Below, one piece after another: positions 18,184 through 27,620 of a DNA stretch of 64,000 nucleotides (position 1 is its first letter; each line of letters starts with the position of its first letter). A program made the translations under genes and the position numbers. The notes under the pieces were generated by a model. The model had not been told where the DNA came from. It worked only from the letters and a program-made list of their open reading frames with translations, and did not search any database. Source of the stretch: Nocardioides coralli. GTDB lineage: Bacteria > Actinomycetota > Actinomycetes > Propionibacteriales > Nocardioidaceae. Location: positions 3,348,001 to 3,412,000 of the forward strand of contig NZ_CP082273.1 of the NCBI RefSeq assembly GCF_019880385.1, given 5' to 3'.

Positions 18184-20361
18184 CTAGCGCCGGTGGGCGG
18201 GGCCGCTCCTGGAGGCCGGGGCGTGCAGCATCGCCTCCGTCTCGGCGTCGGCGTGGTCGGTCTCCCGGGACAGCTTCGAGGGCCACCAGATCGCCGGGCC
18301 GACGTCGTAGGACAGGGCAGGCACGAGCAGCGACCGCACCACGAGCGCGTCGAGCAGCACCCCGAAGGCGACGATGAAGCCGATCTGCGCCAGGAAGAGG
18401 ATCGGGATCACCCCGAGCGCCGCGAACGTCGCCGCGAGCACGATCCCGGCCGAGGTGATGACGCCGCCGGTCGCCGAGAGCCCCTTGAGGATGCCGGGGT
18501 GGGTCCCTTGCCGGATCGCCTCCTCCCGGACCCGGGTCATCAGGAAGATCGAGTAGTCGATGCCCAGGGCCACGAGGAACACGAAGCCGATCAGGGACGT
18601 CGACGGGTCGGAGGCCGGGAAGTCGAAGACGTACTGGAACACCAGGGCCGAGATGCCGAGGGTCGCGCCGAAGGACAGCACGTTGGCGACGATGAGCAGG
18701 GCCGGCGCCAGCAGCGCCCGCAGCAGCAGCGCCAGGACGACGAAGATCACCAGGAGGATGGCGGGGATCACCTTGGCGCGGTCGCTGCCGGTGACGTCGC
18801 GGGTGTCGAGGTTGATCGCCGTCGCGCCTCCGACCAGCACGTCCTCGGAGACCTCGTCGAGGTCGTCGCGGAGGTCGCGCACCGTGTCGGTGGCGGCCTG
18901 CGAGTCGGCGGGGTCCGCGAGCGTGGCGAAGACGATCGCCTCGCCGTCCACGACCTTCGGCTGCTGCGGGTCGGTCTCGGAGGGCAGCGGGAACACCGCC
19001 GGGCGCCCGTCGATGCCCGCGTCTGCGCCGGCGACACCGGGGTGGGCGGCCAGCAGCTCCAGCGTCGGCGCCAGCTGATCCTCGGGAACCACGACCTGGG
19101 CCGGCGAGGCGTTGTCGGCCTCGTAGTGGGCGTCGATGACCTCCTGGGCCTCGACCGACTCCACCTCGGTGAGGAAGAGCTCGGTCTGCGGCACCTGGTC
19201 CTCGTTGAGCTGGGTGACGAACGACGCCGAGACCGCCAGCGCCGCAAAGGTCACCACCCAGACCAGCCGCGCCCGGCCCTGGATCAGCCGGGCGAGGCGA
19301 CCCCACAGGCCCTTGGTGTCGGTGTGCTCGGAGCCGTACGCCGGCCGGAACGGCCAGAACGCCGCGCGACCCAGCAGCACCAGCGCCGCCGGCAGCAGCG
19401 TCAGCGAGCTCAGCATCGCCCCGGCGATGCCGATCGCACCCACGGGGCCGAGCCCGCTCAGCGATGCCAGGTCCGACAGCAGCAGGCACAGCAGGCCGAG
19501 GATGACCGTCGCCCCGGACGCCAGGATCGGCTCGAAGGCGCCGCGGTAGGCCGCCCGCATGGCGTCGTACTTCGACTCGTGGTCGCGCAGCTCCTCGCGG
19601 AACCGGGCGACGACGAGCAGCGAGTAGTCGGTCGCGGCTCCGACGGCGAGGATGAACAGGATCCCTTGGGACTGCCCGTTGAGGGCGAGGACGTCGGCCG
19701 ACGCCAGGCCGTAGATGGCCGCGGAGGCGACGCCGAGCGCGAGGATCGCCGAGAACAGCACGACGAACGGCAGGATCGGTGTCCGGTAGACGACGATGAG
19801 GATCACCAGCACCACCGACAGCGCCACCACCAGCAGCAGGCCGTCGATCGCTCCGAAGGCCTCGATGAAGTCACCGAGCACGCCACCCTGGCCCCCGACC
19901 AGCGCGGTGAGCCCGTCGGGCGGGTCGGCGAGCACCTCGCGCATCTCCTCGACCGACGCGGTGATGTCCTCACCGTCGGTGGCCGCCACCTGGACCACGA
20001 CCTGCGCCGCCTCGCCGTCCTCGGAAGGGATCGGCGCGCCGACGCCCTGCTCGGCGACGAACCGGACCCCGCCGAGCTCCTCGCTCAGGGCGGCGATCGT
20101 CTGCTGGTCCTCGGCCGTCAGGCCACCCTCACGCTCGAAGACGACCGTGACCGGGAGCGTCTCCTGGTCCTGGAAGCCGATGATCGTGTCGAGCACCTCG
20201 GTCGACTCGGCGCTCTGTGGCAGGAAGGCGGCGTTGTCGTTCTCCTGGACCTCCGCCAGCCGCCCGGCATAGGAGCCGAGCGGCCCGCCGACGAAGAGCC
20301 ACAGCAGCACCACCAGCAGCGGCCAGATCCAGAGCCGTCGTCCCCGCGTCTCCCTCACCAT
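18184..20361 (-). CDS. MMPL family RND transporter
   Basis: The 725-residue protein has two repeats, each with one membrane helix, a periplasmic loop and a cluster of five or so helices (around 165-340 and 520-690). Seen: QGILFILAVGAATDYSLLVVARFREE and the second-half match LGIDYSIFLMTRVREE, the paired Asp-Tyr motifs of proton-driven MMPL exporters. Relatives export lipids or drugs in actinobacteria. It stands alone, with CAGGAT seven bases upstream of the ATG as a probable leaderless -10. Confidence 0.9.
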   Translation of the reverse strand: MVRETRGRRLWIWPLLVVLLWLFVGGPLGSYAGRLAEVQENDNAAFLPQSAESTEVLDTIIGFQDQETLPVTVVFEREGGLTAEDQQTIAALSEELGGVRFVAEQGVGAPIPSEDGEAAQVVVQVAATDGEDITASVEEMREVLADPPDGLTALVGGQGGVLGDFIEAFGAIDGLLLVVALSVVLVILIVVYRTPILPFVVLFSAILALGVASAAIYGLASADVLALNGQSQGILFILAVGAATDYSLLVVARFREELRDHESKYDAMRAAYRGAFEPILASGATVILGLLCLLLSDLASLSGLGPVGAIGIAGAMLSSLTLLPAALVLLGRAAFWPFRPAYGSEHTDTKGLWGRLARLIQGRARLVWVVTFAALAVSASFVTQLNEDQVPQTELFLTEVESVEAQEVIDAHYEADNASPAQVVVPEDQLAPTLELLAAHPGVAGADAGIDGRPAVFPLPSETDPQQPKVVDGEAIVFATLADPADSQAATDTVRDLRDDLDEVSEDVLVGGATAINLDTRDVTGSDRAKVIPAILLVIFVVLALLLRALLAPALLIVANVLSFGATLGISALVFQYVFDFPASDPSTSLIGFVFLVALGIDYSIFLMTRVREEAIRQGTHPGILKGLSATGGVITSAGIVLAATFAALGVIPILFLAQIGFIVAFGVLLDALVVRSLLVPALSYDVGPAIWWPSKLSRETDHADAETEAMLHAPASRSGPAHRR

Positions 20362-20368
20362 GCCCGCA

Positions 20369-20374
20369 ATCCTG
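20369..20374 (-). promoter_or_regulatory. -10 element of a leaderless promoter (MMPL)
   Basis: The minus-strand hexamer CAGGAT ends seven bases before the ATG at 20361. Confidence 0.45.
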
Positions 20375-20391
20375 CCGGAGCGGGTGAAGCG

Positions 20392-23028
20392 TCAGTCGAT
20401 CCGGGCGACCAGCGGCAACCGTGAGCGGGTCGCCGCACCCACGACCAGGGCGGTCAGCAGCGGCAGCACCACGACGATCGTCCCGATCAGCAGCCAGGGG
20501 ATCTCGAGGAAGTGGCCGGGCAGCGTCGGGTCGACCTCCTGCAACCAGTCTGCACCGGTGAGCGGGAACGTCACCGCGATGCCGGGCACGAACCCGACGA
20601 CCACGCCGAGCACCGCCCCCACCACCCCGATCACGACGGCGTACGACGCCGCGACCGCGCGTCTGGTCCGGGGTGCCGCCCCGACAGCCGACAGGGTCGC
20701 CAGGTCGGGCCGGGCGTCGGACAGCGACAGGAACGTCGCGGTGAGGGTGCCGCCGACCATGAGCAGGCCGCCCAGGGCGCCGAGCACCACGAGGACGATC
20801 ACGGTGGCGTCGTCGTTCTGGTAGCCGCGCTCGACGTAGAGGCTCAGGTCGGGCGTGAGCGCCGCCAGGGCCTCGGTCGCCGTCCGCTCCTGGTCGGCGG
20901 TGATCTCCTCGCCGGAGACGACCAGTCCCGCCGTGACGGGTTCGGCCCCGACAGCCGCCGCCGCCTCCGGCGACAGCACCGCCTGCAGCGTGCTGTGGTG
21001 CCCCGGGAGCTGGATCATCACGGCCGGCACCGTGGCCCGCCCGACGACCGTGCCGCGGCCCCGGGGGCCGTACTCCCGGGCGACGACCGTCACCTCGTCG
21101 CCGGTGGGCGCGCGGCTCGTGAAGACCACCGCGCCGCCCTCGCGCAGGATCCGGTCGCCGGCTGCCCGCTCCGCCTCGCCCAGCTCGGGCACGAGCGGCG
21201 GGATCGCGTCGGCGATCGGCGCCTGCGTGGCCAGGGCCGAGCCGTAGGAGTGGAGCCTGACCGCACGGCCGTCCACGCGGAACTGCACGTCCGTCCACCG
21301 GTGGACGCCGTTGGAGTCGACACCCTCGACGGTCGAGATCTCCGCCCCGGGGAGGCTCTCGGCGAGCGCCGCCCGACTCCCCTCCCAGTCCGAGTCGGCG
21401 GGCCCTGCCACCGCAGCCGTCCCGAGGGGCATGAGCGGGGTGTAGGTGGCCCGGGACTGCTCGGCGTCGCTCGCGTTGGCGATCCCGAGCGCGACGACAC
21501 CGACGACGGTCGCGGCGACCGCGGCCACGGCCGGCACGGTGCGGGCCCGGTGGCGGGCCGCGTCACGCACGGCGTACCGCACCGGCAGCGGCAGGACCGC
21601 GCTCAGCCGGGCCAGGCCCGCCACGACGACGGGGACCAGCAGGATCATCCCGAGGACCGTGATCACGGCGGAGGCCGCGATGAGGAGCTCGCCGTTGTCG
21701 GGCTGCACCGCGCCGTACGCCGCCACCGCGACGCCGCCACCGAGCAGCACCAGGCCCAGGATCGGCGAGCGGCGCGACGGGCGACGGTCGCCGCGACGGC
21801 CGGCGAGCACCGCGGTCACGTCCTGCCGGGAGGCGATCCACGCCGGCACCACGGCTGCGAGGACCGCCGAGAGCATCCCGAAACCGGCCACTCCCGCCAG
21901 GTGCAGCCACGGGACGTCGTAGGGGCCGAAGAAGCTGCTGGAGAACCGCTGCACCAGCGGCAGGCTGAGCCAGCCGACGAGCAGTCCGAGCCCGACCCCC
22001 AGGGTCGTGCCCACGACGCCGAGGACCAGACCGCTGGCCAGGACCACTCGACGCGCCTGCCGCGGCGTCGCACCGGAGGCGGCCATCAGGGCGAGCGAGT
22101 GCTGCAGCCGGCGGGCGATCACCGCGAAGGCGGGTCCGGCCAGCAGCACCACCTCGAGCAGCGCCATCACGACGATGAGCCCGACGACCGCGAGGTCCTC
22201 GCTGCCCACGGGTGCGTCGTCCATCCCCTGCATCGAGGGGTGGAGCTCGGCGTCGGACGGCGGGTCCTTCATCACGGCGCGCGAGAGAGCCATCGCGCCG
22301 ACCTCGTTGAGGGCGCGGACGTCCTCCCAGGTGACGGCCCCGCCGGCGTCGACCAGCCACGTCCGGTTCCAGGGGCGCTCGGTCAGCTCGAAGGTGCCCG
22401 GCTGGGCCACGGCCATGCCGCGGCCGCGGAAGCTGGTGTTGTCGCCGATGCCGACCACCGTGAGGTCGGGGCCGCCGACGACGGTCATCGTGTCGCCGAG
22501 GACGAAGCCGCTCTCGGCGAGGTCGTGGTTGATGACGATCTCGGACCGGTCGACCGGCACCCGCCCCTCGTCGACCCGGAACAGCCCCCGCGTCAGCGGC
22601 GAGGTGAGGTCGGTCTCGGTGATCTCGACGTCGGCGACACCCGCGTCGGTCTCGAACCGTACGAACTCCTGCGCGCGGACCTCGACGGCTTCGATGTCGC
22701 GGCCGAGCGCGTCCTCGATCTCGTCGAGGCCGGGCGGCTGGGCGCGCCTCCCGCCGCGCAGCGTCATGGTGCCCCGGTCGGGGTCGGCCGTCTGCGCCAC
22801 CTCGGCGGTGCGCGGCTGGACCAGGACCAGGGCGTCGGCGCCGCCGATGCGTCGGTCGATGGCCTCGGCGCCCGTGATCTCCGAGGTCTGGATGACGATG
22901 TCCGCGGCGGTGACGCCGAGGACAGGCAGCGCGATCATCGCGAGGACGACGGCGCTGCGTCCCTTGGCACGACCGGCCTCGCGGCGGGCCACCCGCAGCG
23001 CGGGCGCCCACCGGCGCAGCGGGGTCAC
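20392..23028 (-). CDS. ABC transporter permease (FtsX/MacB-like)
   Basis: The 878-residue membrane protein has an N-terminal helix (VVLAMIALPVLGVTAADIV), a large extracellular domain, and two FtsX-type helix bundles at about 270-500 and 750-865, so it is a fused double permease. It starts at a GTG overlapping the ATPase stop. With the ATPase and a PadR repressor it forms a three-gene operon of the kind used for antimicrobial or lipid export. Confidence 0.88.
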   Translation of the reverse strand: MTPLRRWAPALRVARREAGRAKGRSAVVLAMIALPVLGVTAADIVIQTSEITGAEAIDRRIGGADALVLVQPRTAEVAQTADPDRGTMTLRGGRRAQPPGLDEIEDALGRDIEAVEVRAQEFVRFETDAGVADVEITETDLTSPLTRGLFRVDEGRVPVDRSEIVINHDLAESGFVLGDTMTVVGGPDLTVVGIGDNTSFRGRGMAVAQPGTFELTERPWNRTWLVDAGGAVTWEDVRALNEVGAMALSRAVMKDPPSDAELHPSMQGMDDAPVGSEDLAVVGLIVVMALLEVVLLAGPAFAVIARRLQHSLALMAASGATPRQARRVVLASGLVLGVVGTTLGVGLGLLVGWLSLPLVQRFSSSFFGPYDVPWLHLAGVAGFGMLSAVLAAVVPAWIASRQDVTAVLAGRRGDRRPSRRSPILGLVLLGGGVAVAAYGAVQPDNGELLIAASAVITVLGMILLVPVVVAGLARLSAVLPLPVRYAVRDAARHRARTVPAVAAVAATVVGVVALGIANASDAEQSRATYTPLMPLGTAAVAGPADSDWEGSRAALAESLPGAEISTVEGVDSNGVHRWTDVQFRVDGRAVRLHSYGSALATQAPIADAIPPLVPELGEAERAAGDRILREGGAVVFTSRAPTGDEVTVVAREYGPRGRGTVVGRATVPAVMIQLPGHHSTLQAVLSPEAAAAVGAEPVTAGLVVSGEEITADQERTATEALAALTPDLSLYVERGYQNDDATVIVLVVLGALGGLLMVGGTLTATFLSLSDARPDLATLSAVGAAPRTRRAVAASYAVVIGVVGAVLGVVVGFVPGIAVTFPLTGADWLQEVDPTLPGHFLEIPWLLIGTIVVVLPLLTALVVGAATRSRLPLVARID

Positions 23029-23747
23029 CGGGCGAGCCCGGGCTCGAGCAGGGCGTCGACCGGGGCCGGCGCGGACTGGTCGACGACCACGCCGTCGCGC
23101 AGGAAGACGACGCGGTCGGCCCAGGCGGCGTGCCGGGCCTCGTGGGTGACCAGGACGCCGGCTGCACCGGCGTCGCAGCGGGCGCGCAGCAGCGTGAGGA
23201 TCTCCTCGCCGGTCTCGGTGTCGAGTGCCCCGGTGGGCTCGTCGGCGAGGATCAGCCGACGCTCGCCCGCGACGGCGCGCGCGATGGCGACGCGCTGCTG
23301 CTGGCCGCCCGACATCTCGTCGGGGAAGCGGTCGGCGAGCTGACCGATCCCGACCTCCTCGAGCACCGCCAGGGCGCGGCGGGCGGCTTGCCGCGCCGGC
23401 ATCCCGTCGAGCTCGCTCGGCAGGGCGACGTTCTCGGCGGCGGTGAGCGCCGGGATCAGGTTGAAGTCCTGGAAGACGTAGCCGATGGAGGTGCGCCGCA
23501 GCCGCGCGCGGCCCCTGTTGTCGAGACCGCCGAGGTCGGTGCCCTCGACCTCGACGCTGCCTGACGTGGCGGTGTCGAGGCCGCCGGCCAGCGTGAGGAG
23601 GGTCGACTTGCCCGAGCCCGACGGACCCATCACGGCGACCAGCTCGCCGGCGTACGCGGCGAACGAGACCCGGCGCAGGGCGTGGACCTCGGTCGCCCCC
23701 TGACCGTGGATCCGGGTGACGTCGGTCAGCTGCAACAGGGCGCTCAT
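23025..23747 (-). CDS. ABC transporter ATP-binding protein (LolD/MacB type)
   Basis: The 240-residue ATPase has Walker A GPSGSGKST, the signature MSGGQQQRVAIARA, and Walker B RLILADEPTGALD. It powers the FtsX-like permease encoded next to it. Its ATG overlaps the PadR stop and its stop overlaps the permease GTG, so the three genes are coupled. Confidence 0.93.
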   Translation of the reverse strand: MSALLQLTDVTRIHGQGATEVHALRRVSFAAYAGELVAVMGPSGSGKSTLLTLAGGLDTATSGSVEVEGTDLGGLDNRGRARLRRTSIGYVFQDFNLIPALTAAENVALPSELDGMPARQAARRALAVLEEVGIGQLADRFPDEMSGGQQQRVAIARAVAGERRLILADEPTGALDTETGEEILTLLRARCDAGAAGVLVTHEARHAAWADRVVFLRDGVVVDQSAPAPVDALLEPGLAR

Positions 23748-24367
23748 CGGCGGGTCTCCTGAGTCAGGGGGCCGGCGGGGTCGCCGGCCGTGGTGGGTGT
23801 GGTGGTCGGGCGAGGGCTGCGGAGCACGTCACCGGCCCGGCGCAGCCGTGACTCGCAGTGGTCGAGCCAGCGGATCTCGGCCTCGGCCGCGAAGACCAGC
23901 GAGTCGAGCACCAGGCTCCATGCGAGGCCGGCCACGTCGTCGGGCTCCGCCGCCCGACCGGACCGCTTGAGCCGGGTGTAGTCCTGCAACGCGGACATGG
24001 TCGCGGACCGCTGCTGCTGGATCACCGTGGCGACGTCGACGCCGGGGACGGTCACCGCCAGGGCGAGCTTGATCGCCAGCTCGTCGCGCGGCGGCTGGGT
24101 ACGGCCGACGGGCGTGGTGAACCATGCCGACACCTCGGCCCGGCCCTGATCGGTGATCCGGTAGGTCACGTGACCGGCCTCGTCGACGTCGCCCCCGGCG
24201 ACCTGCTCGACGAGGCCGTCACGCTCCAGACGGGCGAGGGTGGTGTAGACCTGTCCGACGTTGAGCGGCCAGGTCGAACCCGTCCGCTCCTCGAACTCGG
24301 CCCGCAGCTGGTAGCCGTACTTCGGCTCCTGCTCGAGCAGTGCCAGCAGCGCCTGCCGCACCGACAT
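23744..24367 (-). CDS. PadR family transcriptional regulator
   Basis: The 207-residue protein has a PadR winged helix (MSVRQALLALLEQEPKYGYQL, then GQVYTTLARLERDGLV) and a C-terminal helical dimerisation region. It heads the ABC operon and probably represses it until an exported substrate or envelope stress is sensed. The ATG at 24367 was chosen because GGAGG lies seven bases upstream; the GTG six bases earlier is too close to it. Confidence 0.88.
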   Translation of the reverse strand: MSVRQALLALLEQEPKYGYQLRAEFEERTGSTWPLNVGQVYTTLARLERDGLVEQVAGGDVDEAGHVTYRITDQGRAEVSAWFTTPVGRTQPPRDELAIKLALAVTVPGVDVATVIQQQRSATMSALQDYTRLKRSGRAAEPDDVAGLAWSLVLDSLVFAAEAEIRWLDHCESRLRRAGDVLRSPRPTTTPTTAGDPAGPLTQETRR

Positions 24368-24414
24368 GTCCACACCTCCGCCTCACCGGTGTCCCACGAA
24401 CCCCCCGCGGCCGT

Positions 24415-24434
24415 GGATACCGGGTATGTATACC
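24415..24434. promoter_or_regulatory. Probable PadR operator/promoter
   Basis: GGATACC is followed by GGGTATGTATACC. The core GTAT-GT-ATAC is a near-perfect inverted repeat, and GGATACC/GGTAT add a second symmetric pair. The stretch is AT-rich, about 50-70 bases upstream of the PadR start, and probably includes the promoter. Confidence 0.5.
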
Positions 24435-24494
24435 ACGTATGCAGGGGCTCGCGTCAAGGCGCACGCACGCGCGGCGAGCGGAGGGGGCGGCGGC

Positions 24495-24833
24495 TCAGCG
24501 CTGGGGCAGCCGGCGGTGGATGTCCTCGCTCATCCGGACCACCGCGAGGTAGAACTCCAGCGTCATCCGGATCAGCGCGAGGTAGAGCAGGCCGATGACG
24601 GGCCCCAGCACCAACACCGCCAGCCCCTCCACCGGTCCCTGGGCGAAGGCAGTGACGAGGAAGACGAGCAGGACGAGGGCCAGCCCCGCCACCGCGAGGA
24701 CGTAGACGACCTTGACGATCATCGGGGTCACGAAGTGCTCGAAGGTGAAGTCGAACAGGGCCCCGAAGAAGCCCTTCGAGGTCGGCGGCTGGCCGGCGGG
24801 TCCGGACTGGGCCGGAGGCATGGCCTGGGTCAT
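24495..24833 (-). CDS. DUF4282 domain membrane protein
   Basis: The 112-residue protein has a Pro/Gly/Gln-rich N terminus, then FFGALFDFTFEHFVTPMIVK and two membrane helices (about 43-64 and 71-93), ending in RMSEDIHRRLPQR. This is the DUF4282 pattern, of unknown function. GAGGGG lies eight bases before the ATG. A hairpin separates it from the flavin monooxygenase upstream. Confidence 0.78.
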   Translation of the reverse strand: MTQAMPPAQSGPAGQPPTSKGFFGALFDFTFEHFVTPMIVKVVYVLAVAGLALVLLVFLVTAFAQGPVEGLAVLVLGPVIGLLYLALIRMTLEFYLAVVRMSEDIHRRLPQR

Positions 24834-24852
24834 GGCGAGTCCCCTCGTCGGT

Positions 24853-24871
24853 GGTCCGGCAGGTCCGGACC
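24853..24871 (-). terminator. Hairpin after the flavin monooxygenase gene
   Basis: GGTCCGG and CCGGACC form a perfect 7-base stem with a 5-base loop, 13 bases past the FMO stop. There is no T-run. Confidence 0.45.
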
Positions 24872-24883
24872 CTGCGCGCCAAC

Positions 24884-26206
24884 CTAGGAGATCCGGCGGG
24901 TCCGGCGCTCGCGCTCCAGGTCCTGCAGGTAGGCGCGCACGTCGACCTCGATGGTGTGCCGCTTGGAGGCGACGTACCGGCGGCGCATGGCGGCGTCGTA
25001 CGCCGCCACCTCCCGCCGCATCTCGGCCGATGGCGGCAGGTCGACCCGTCCCTCGACGAGGTCGGCCACCCAGTGGGACTGCGCCTCGGCCAGCGGCATG
25101 ATCGCGCCGATCGGCTGCAGCAGCCCCACGAAGTAGAGGCCGGGCACGTCGGGTGAGACCACCCGCCGGTAGAGCTCGACGTGGTTGTCCGAGGGCGCGA
25201 CGACGCTCTCGTCGAGGAAGGGGAACGAGATCTTGTAGCCGGTCGCGTAGACGACCACGTCGGCGTCGACGCACGAGCCGTCGGTGAACCAGACCTCGCT
25301 GCCCGCGAACCGCTGGATGGCCGGCTTGACGGTGATGTCGCCGTGGCCGAGGCGTGAGAGCAGGTCGTCACTGACCGTCGGGTGGGCCTCCATCACGCCG
25401 TGCCCCGGGTCGGGGAGCCCGTAGTCGGTGACCTTGCCGACGGTCAGCCGCAGCAGGGTCGTCAGGGCGGCCTGCTGCACCCGCCAGGGGGCCGAGGCGA
25501 GGGGGCTGTCGGTGAGGTGGTCGGTCGGGATGCCGAACATGTACTTCGGGAGGATGTGGGCACCGCGCCGCATGGCCAGCCAGGTCCCTGACGCGACCCG
25601 CGACGCCTCGACGGCGATGTCGGTCGCCGAGTTCCCGATGCCGAGGACCACCACGCGCCTGCCCTCGAGGACGTCGGGGGTCCGGTAGTAGTGCGCGTGG
25701 ATCTGCTCGCCCGGGAAGGTCTCGCTGCCCGGGAGCCCGGGCTCGGGCCACCGGGGGTCCCAGTGGTGGCCGTTGGCGACCACCACGTGGTCGTAGCGCG
25801 CGGTCGTCGGGGTCCCGTCGTCGCGCGAGCGGGTCGTGACCTCGAAGCCTCCGCCGTCGAGAGGGACGACGCGGGTGACCTCCGTCCGGAAGGTGATCCG
25901 GTCGCGCAACCGGAAGTGGTCCACGAACTCGTCGAAGTAGTCGGCGACCTGCCAGTGGCTGGGGTAGTCGGGCAGCTCCTCGCGCATGGGGAAGGCGGCG
26001 TACTGCATGGCCTGGCGGGAGGTGTTGATGTGCAGCGAGCGGTAGGCGGAGCTGACGCCGTTGTCGTTGTCGTAGCGCCAGTTGCCGCCGACGCCGGAGC
26101 CCATCTCGAAGCAGTCGAAGTCGAGCCCGCGGGCGGCGAGGACCTGGGCCGCGGTGATCCCCGAGGAGCCAGCCCCGATGATGCACGTCCGACCGGCTGC
26201 GCTCAT
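24884..26206 (-). CDS. Flavin-containing monooxygenase
   Basis: The 440-residue enzyme has the FAD site IIGAGSSGI at 9-17, the fingerprint FPGEQIHAHYY at 164-174 (FxGxxxHxxxY, the FMO form rather than the BVMO form with Trp), and the NADPH site VVVLGIGNSATDIAVE. FMOs oxygenate soft nucleophiles such as amines or sulfur compounds using NADPH and O2. The gene is divergent from an SDR gene with 29 bases between them; a TAGGGT lies eight bases before the ATG. Confidence 0.88.
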   Translation of the reverse strand: MSAAGRTCIIGAGSSGITAAQVLAARGLDFDCFEMGSGVGGNWRYDNDNGVSSAYRSLHINTSRQAMQYAAFPMREELPDYPSHWQVADYFDEFVDHFRLRDRITFRTEVTRVVPLDGGGFEVTTRSRDDGTPTTARYDHVVVANGHHWDPRWPEPGLPGSETFPGEQIHAHYYRTPDVLEGRRVVVLGIGNSATDIAVEASRVASGTWLAMRRGAHILPKYMFGIPTDHLTDSPLASAPWRVQQAALTTLLRLTVGKVTDYGLPDPGHGVMEAHPTVSDDLLSRLGHGDITVKPAIQRFAGSEVWFTDGSCVDADVVVYATGYKISFPFLDESVVAPSDNHVELYRRVVSPDVPGLYFVGLLQPIGAIMPLAEAQSHWVADLVEGRVDLPPSAEMRREVAAYDAAMRRRYVASKRHTIEVDVRAYLQDLERERRTRRIS

Positions 26207-26214
26207 GGACTCGG

Positions 26215-26220
26215 ACCCTA
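26215..26220 (-). promoter_or_regulatory. Probable -10 element (flavin monooxygenase)
   Basis: The minus-strand hexamer TAGGGT ends eight bases before the ATG at 26206. Confidence 0.4.
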
Positions 26221-26235
26221 CGCGAGGATGGCGGC

Positions 26236-26991
26236 ATGACCCACACGATCCTGATCACCGGGGCCTCCTCCGGGCTCGGTGCCGAGATGGCGCGCCAGTT
26301 CGCCGACCTCGGCCACGACCTCGCGCTGTGCGCCCGTCGCACCGACCGGCTCGAGGAGCTGCGCGCCGAGATCCTCGGGGCGCACCCCGACCGCATTGTG
26401 GCGGTCAAGGCCCTCGACGTCACCGACGACGACGCGGTGTTCACGGTGTTCGAGGAGTTCGCCGCCGAGCTCGGGCGGATCGACCGGATCGTGGTGAACG
26501 CCGGCATCGGCAAGGGCGCCCCCCTGGGCACCGGCCGCTTCGACGCCAACCGGGAGACGGCGATCACGAACTTCGTGGGCGCGCTGGCCCAGACCGAGGC
26601 CGCGATGCAGGTGCTCCGCGCCCAGGGTGGGGGCCACCTGGTGATGGTGTCGTCGATGTCGGCCCTGCGTGGGTTGCCCCGCTCCATGGCCACGTACGCC
26701 GCGACGAAGGCCGGCGCGGCCCACCTCGTCGAGGGGCTGCGCACGGAGTTCTACGGGCAGGACTCCTACGACTTCACCGTCCTCTACCCCGGCTGGATCG
26801 AGTCGGAGATGAACGAGGGGGCGGGGGCCGCCCAGCGCAAGGTGATGGTCTCGACCGAGAAGGGGGTGGCCGCGATGGTCGCCGCCATCGAGAAGCGGCG
26901 GGCCTCGGCGTGCGTGCCGCCGCTGCCCTGGGCACCGCTGTCGGTGTTGATGAAGCACGCACCGCTGCCGGTGTTCCGCCGGATGGTCTAG
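26236..26991 (+). CDS. Short-chain dehydrogenase/reductase
   Basis: The 251-residue oxidoreductase has TGASSGLG near the N terminus for NAD(P), NAGIG after the fourth strand, and the catalytic Ser (MVSSMSA) with YAATK. The substrate is unknown. It may act on a hydroxyacid or ketone in the same network as the kinase/acyl-CoA dehydrogenase pair downstream, but it is on the other strand. Its end overlaps the convergent phosphatase gene by four bases. Confidence 0.9.
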   Translation: MTHTILITGASSGLGAEMARQFADLGHDLALCARRTDRLEELRAEILGAHPDRIVAVKALDVTDDDAVFTVFEEFAAELGRIDRIVVNAGIGKGAPLGTGRFDANRETAITNFVGALAQTEAAMQVLRAQGGGHLVMVSSMSALRGLPRSMATYAATKAGAAHLVEGLRTEFYGQDSYDFTVLYPGWIESEMNEGAGAAQRKVMVSTEKGVAAMVAAIEKRRASACVPPLPWAPLSVLMKHAPLPVFRRMV

Positions 26992-27620
26992 CGGTAGGTC
27001 ACCAGGTCGGCGGGCAGGTGCTGGTGCTCGTTGAACGACACGAGCGTGAGGCCACGGCGACCCGAGACGACCCGGGTGACCGAACCGTTGACGACGACCG
27101 CGGCCAGCCGTTCGTGGGTGGCCGTCCCGGCGGCCAGCAGCGTTGACGACACGGCCGAGATCGGGCCGCCGGAGGTCACCACCACCGCCGTGCCCACCTC
27201 TGCCAGTGCCCCGAGCGCTGCCAGCACCCGTTCCCGGAAGGCCGGGAAGGGCTCCGCGTAGTCGCCGTCGTGGTCGCCGGAGGTCCAGCGGCTGGTCGCG
27301 GCCTCGAACCAGGTCTGGAACTGCTGCCGGTCCGGCTCGCCGTCGAAGTCCTTCGGCTGGGCCGCCAGCACCGACACGTGGTCCATCTCGTTCCAGCGAT
27401 CGTCGAGGGCGAGCCCCTCGGACCACCCCGCGGCAGCCGCGGCGATCTCGGCCGTACGCCGCTGCCGGCGCAGGCTGCCGTGGACCACCACGTCGGGGGC
27501 GAGGCCGGTGAGGCTCCGGCCCAGCACCGCCGCCTGTTCCTCGCCCGCCGCCGAGAGCACGTCGTAGTCGGCTGCGCCCCACGACGCCTGCCCGTGGCGG
27601 ACCAGCAGCACCTGACCCAT
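26988..27620 (-). CDS. Histidine phosphatase family protein
   Basis: The 210-residue protein has the catalytic LVRHGQASWG (RHG at 8-10) with a second His expected in VVTSGGPISAVSS, where most relatives have a SHG or GHG; here it reads TSGG, so the second catalytic His is not obvious. It might be a weak or specialised phosphatase. The ATG shares one base with the stop of the APH gene upstream, so it is coupled to it, which suggests that it acts on a phosphorylated compound made by that kinase. Confidence 0.82.
   Translation of the reverse strand: MGQVLLVRHGQASWGAADYDVLSAAGEEQAAVLGRSLTGLAPDVVVHGSLRRQRRTAEIAAAAAGWSEGLALDDRWNEMDHVSVLAAQPKDFDGEPDRQQFQTWFEAATSRWTSGDHDGDYAEPFPAFRERVLAALGALAEVGTAVVVTSGGPISAVSSTLLAAGTATHERLAAVVVNGSVTRVVSGRRGLTLVSFNEHQHLPADLVTYR

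Noticed and set aside
18193..20424. Plus-strand frame of 743 residues opposite the MMPL transporter
   Set aside because: Gln/Arg/Asp-rich shadow with no motif; the MMPL reading has paired membrane helices.
26988..26991. A frameshift or gene fusion between the SDR and histidine phosphatase genes
   Set aside because: They are on opposite strands with complete ends; the overlap is simply tail to tail.
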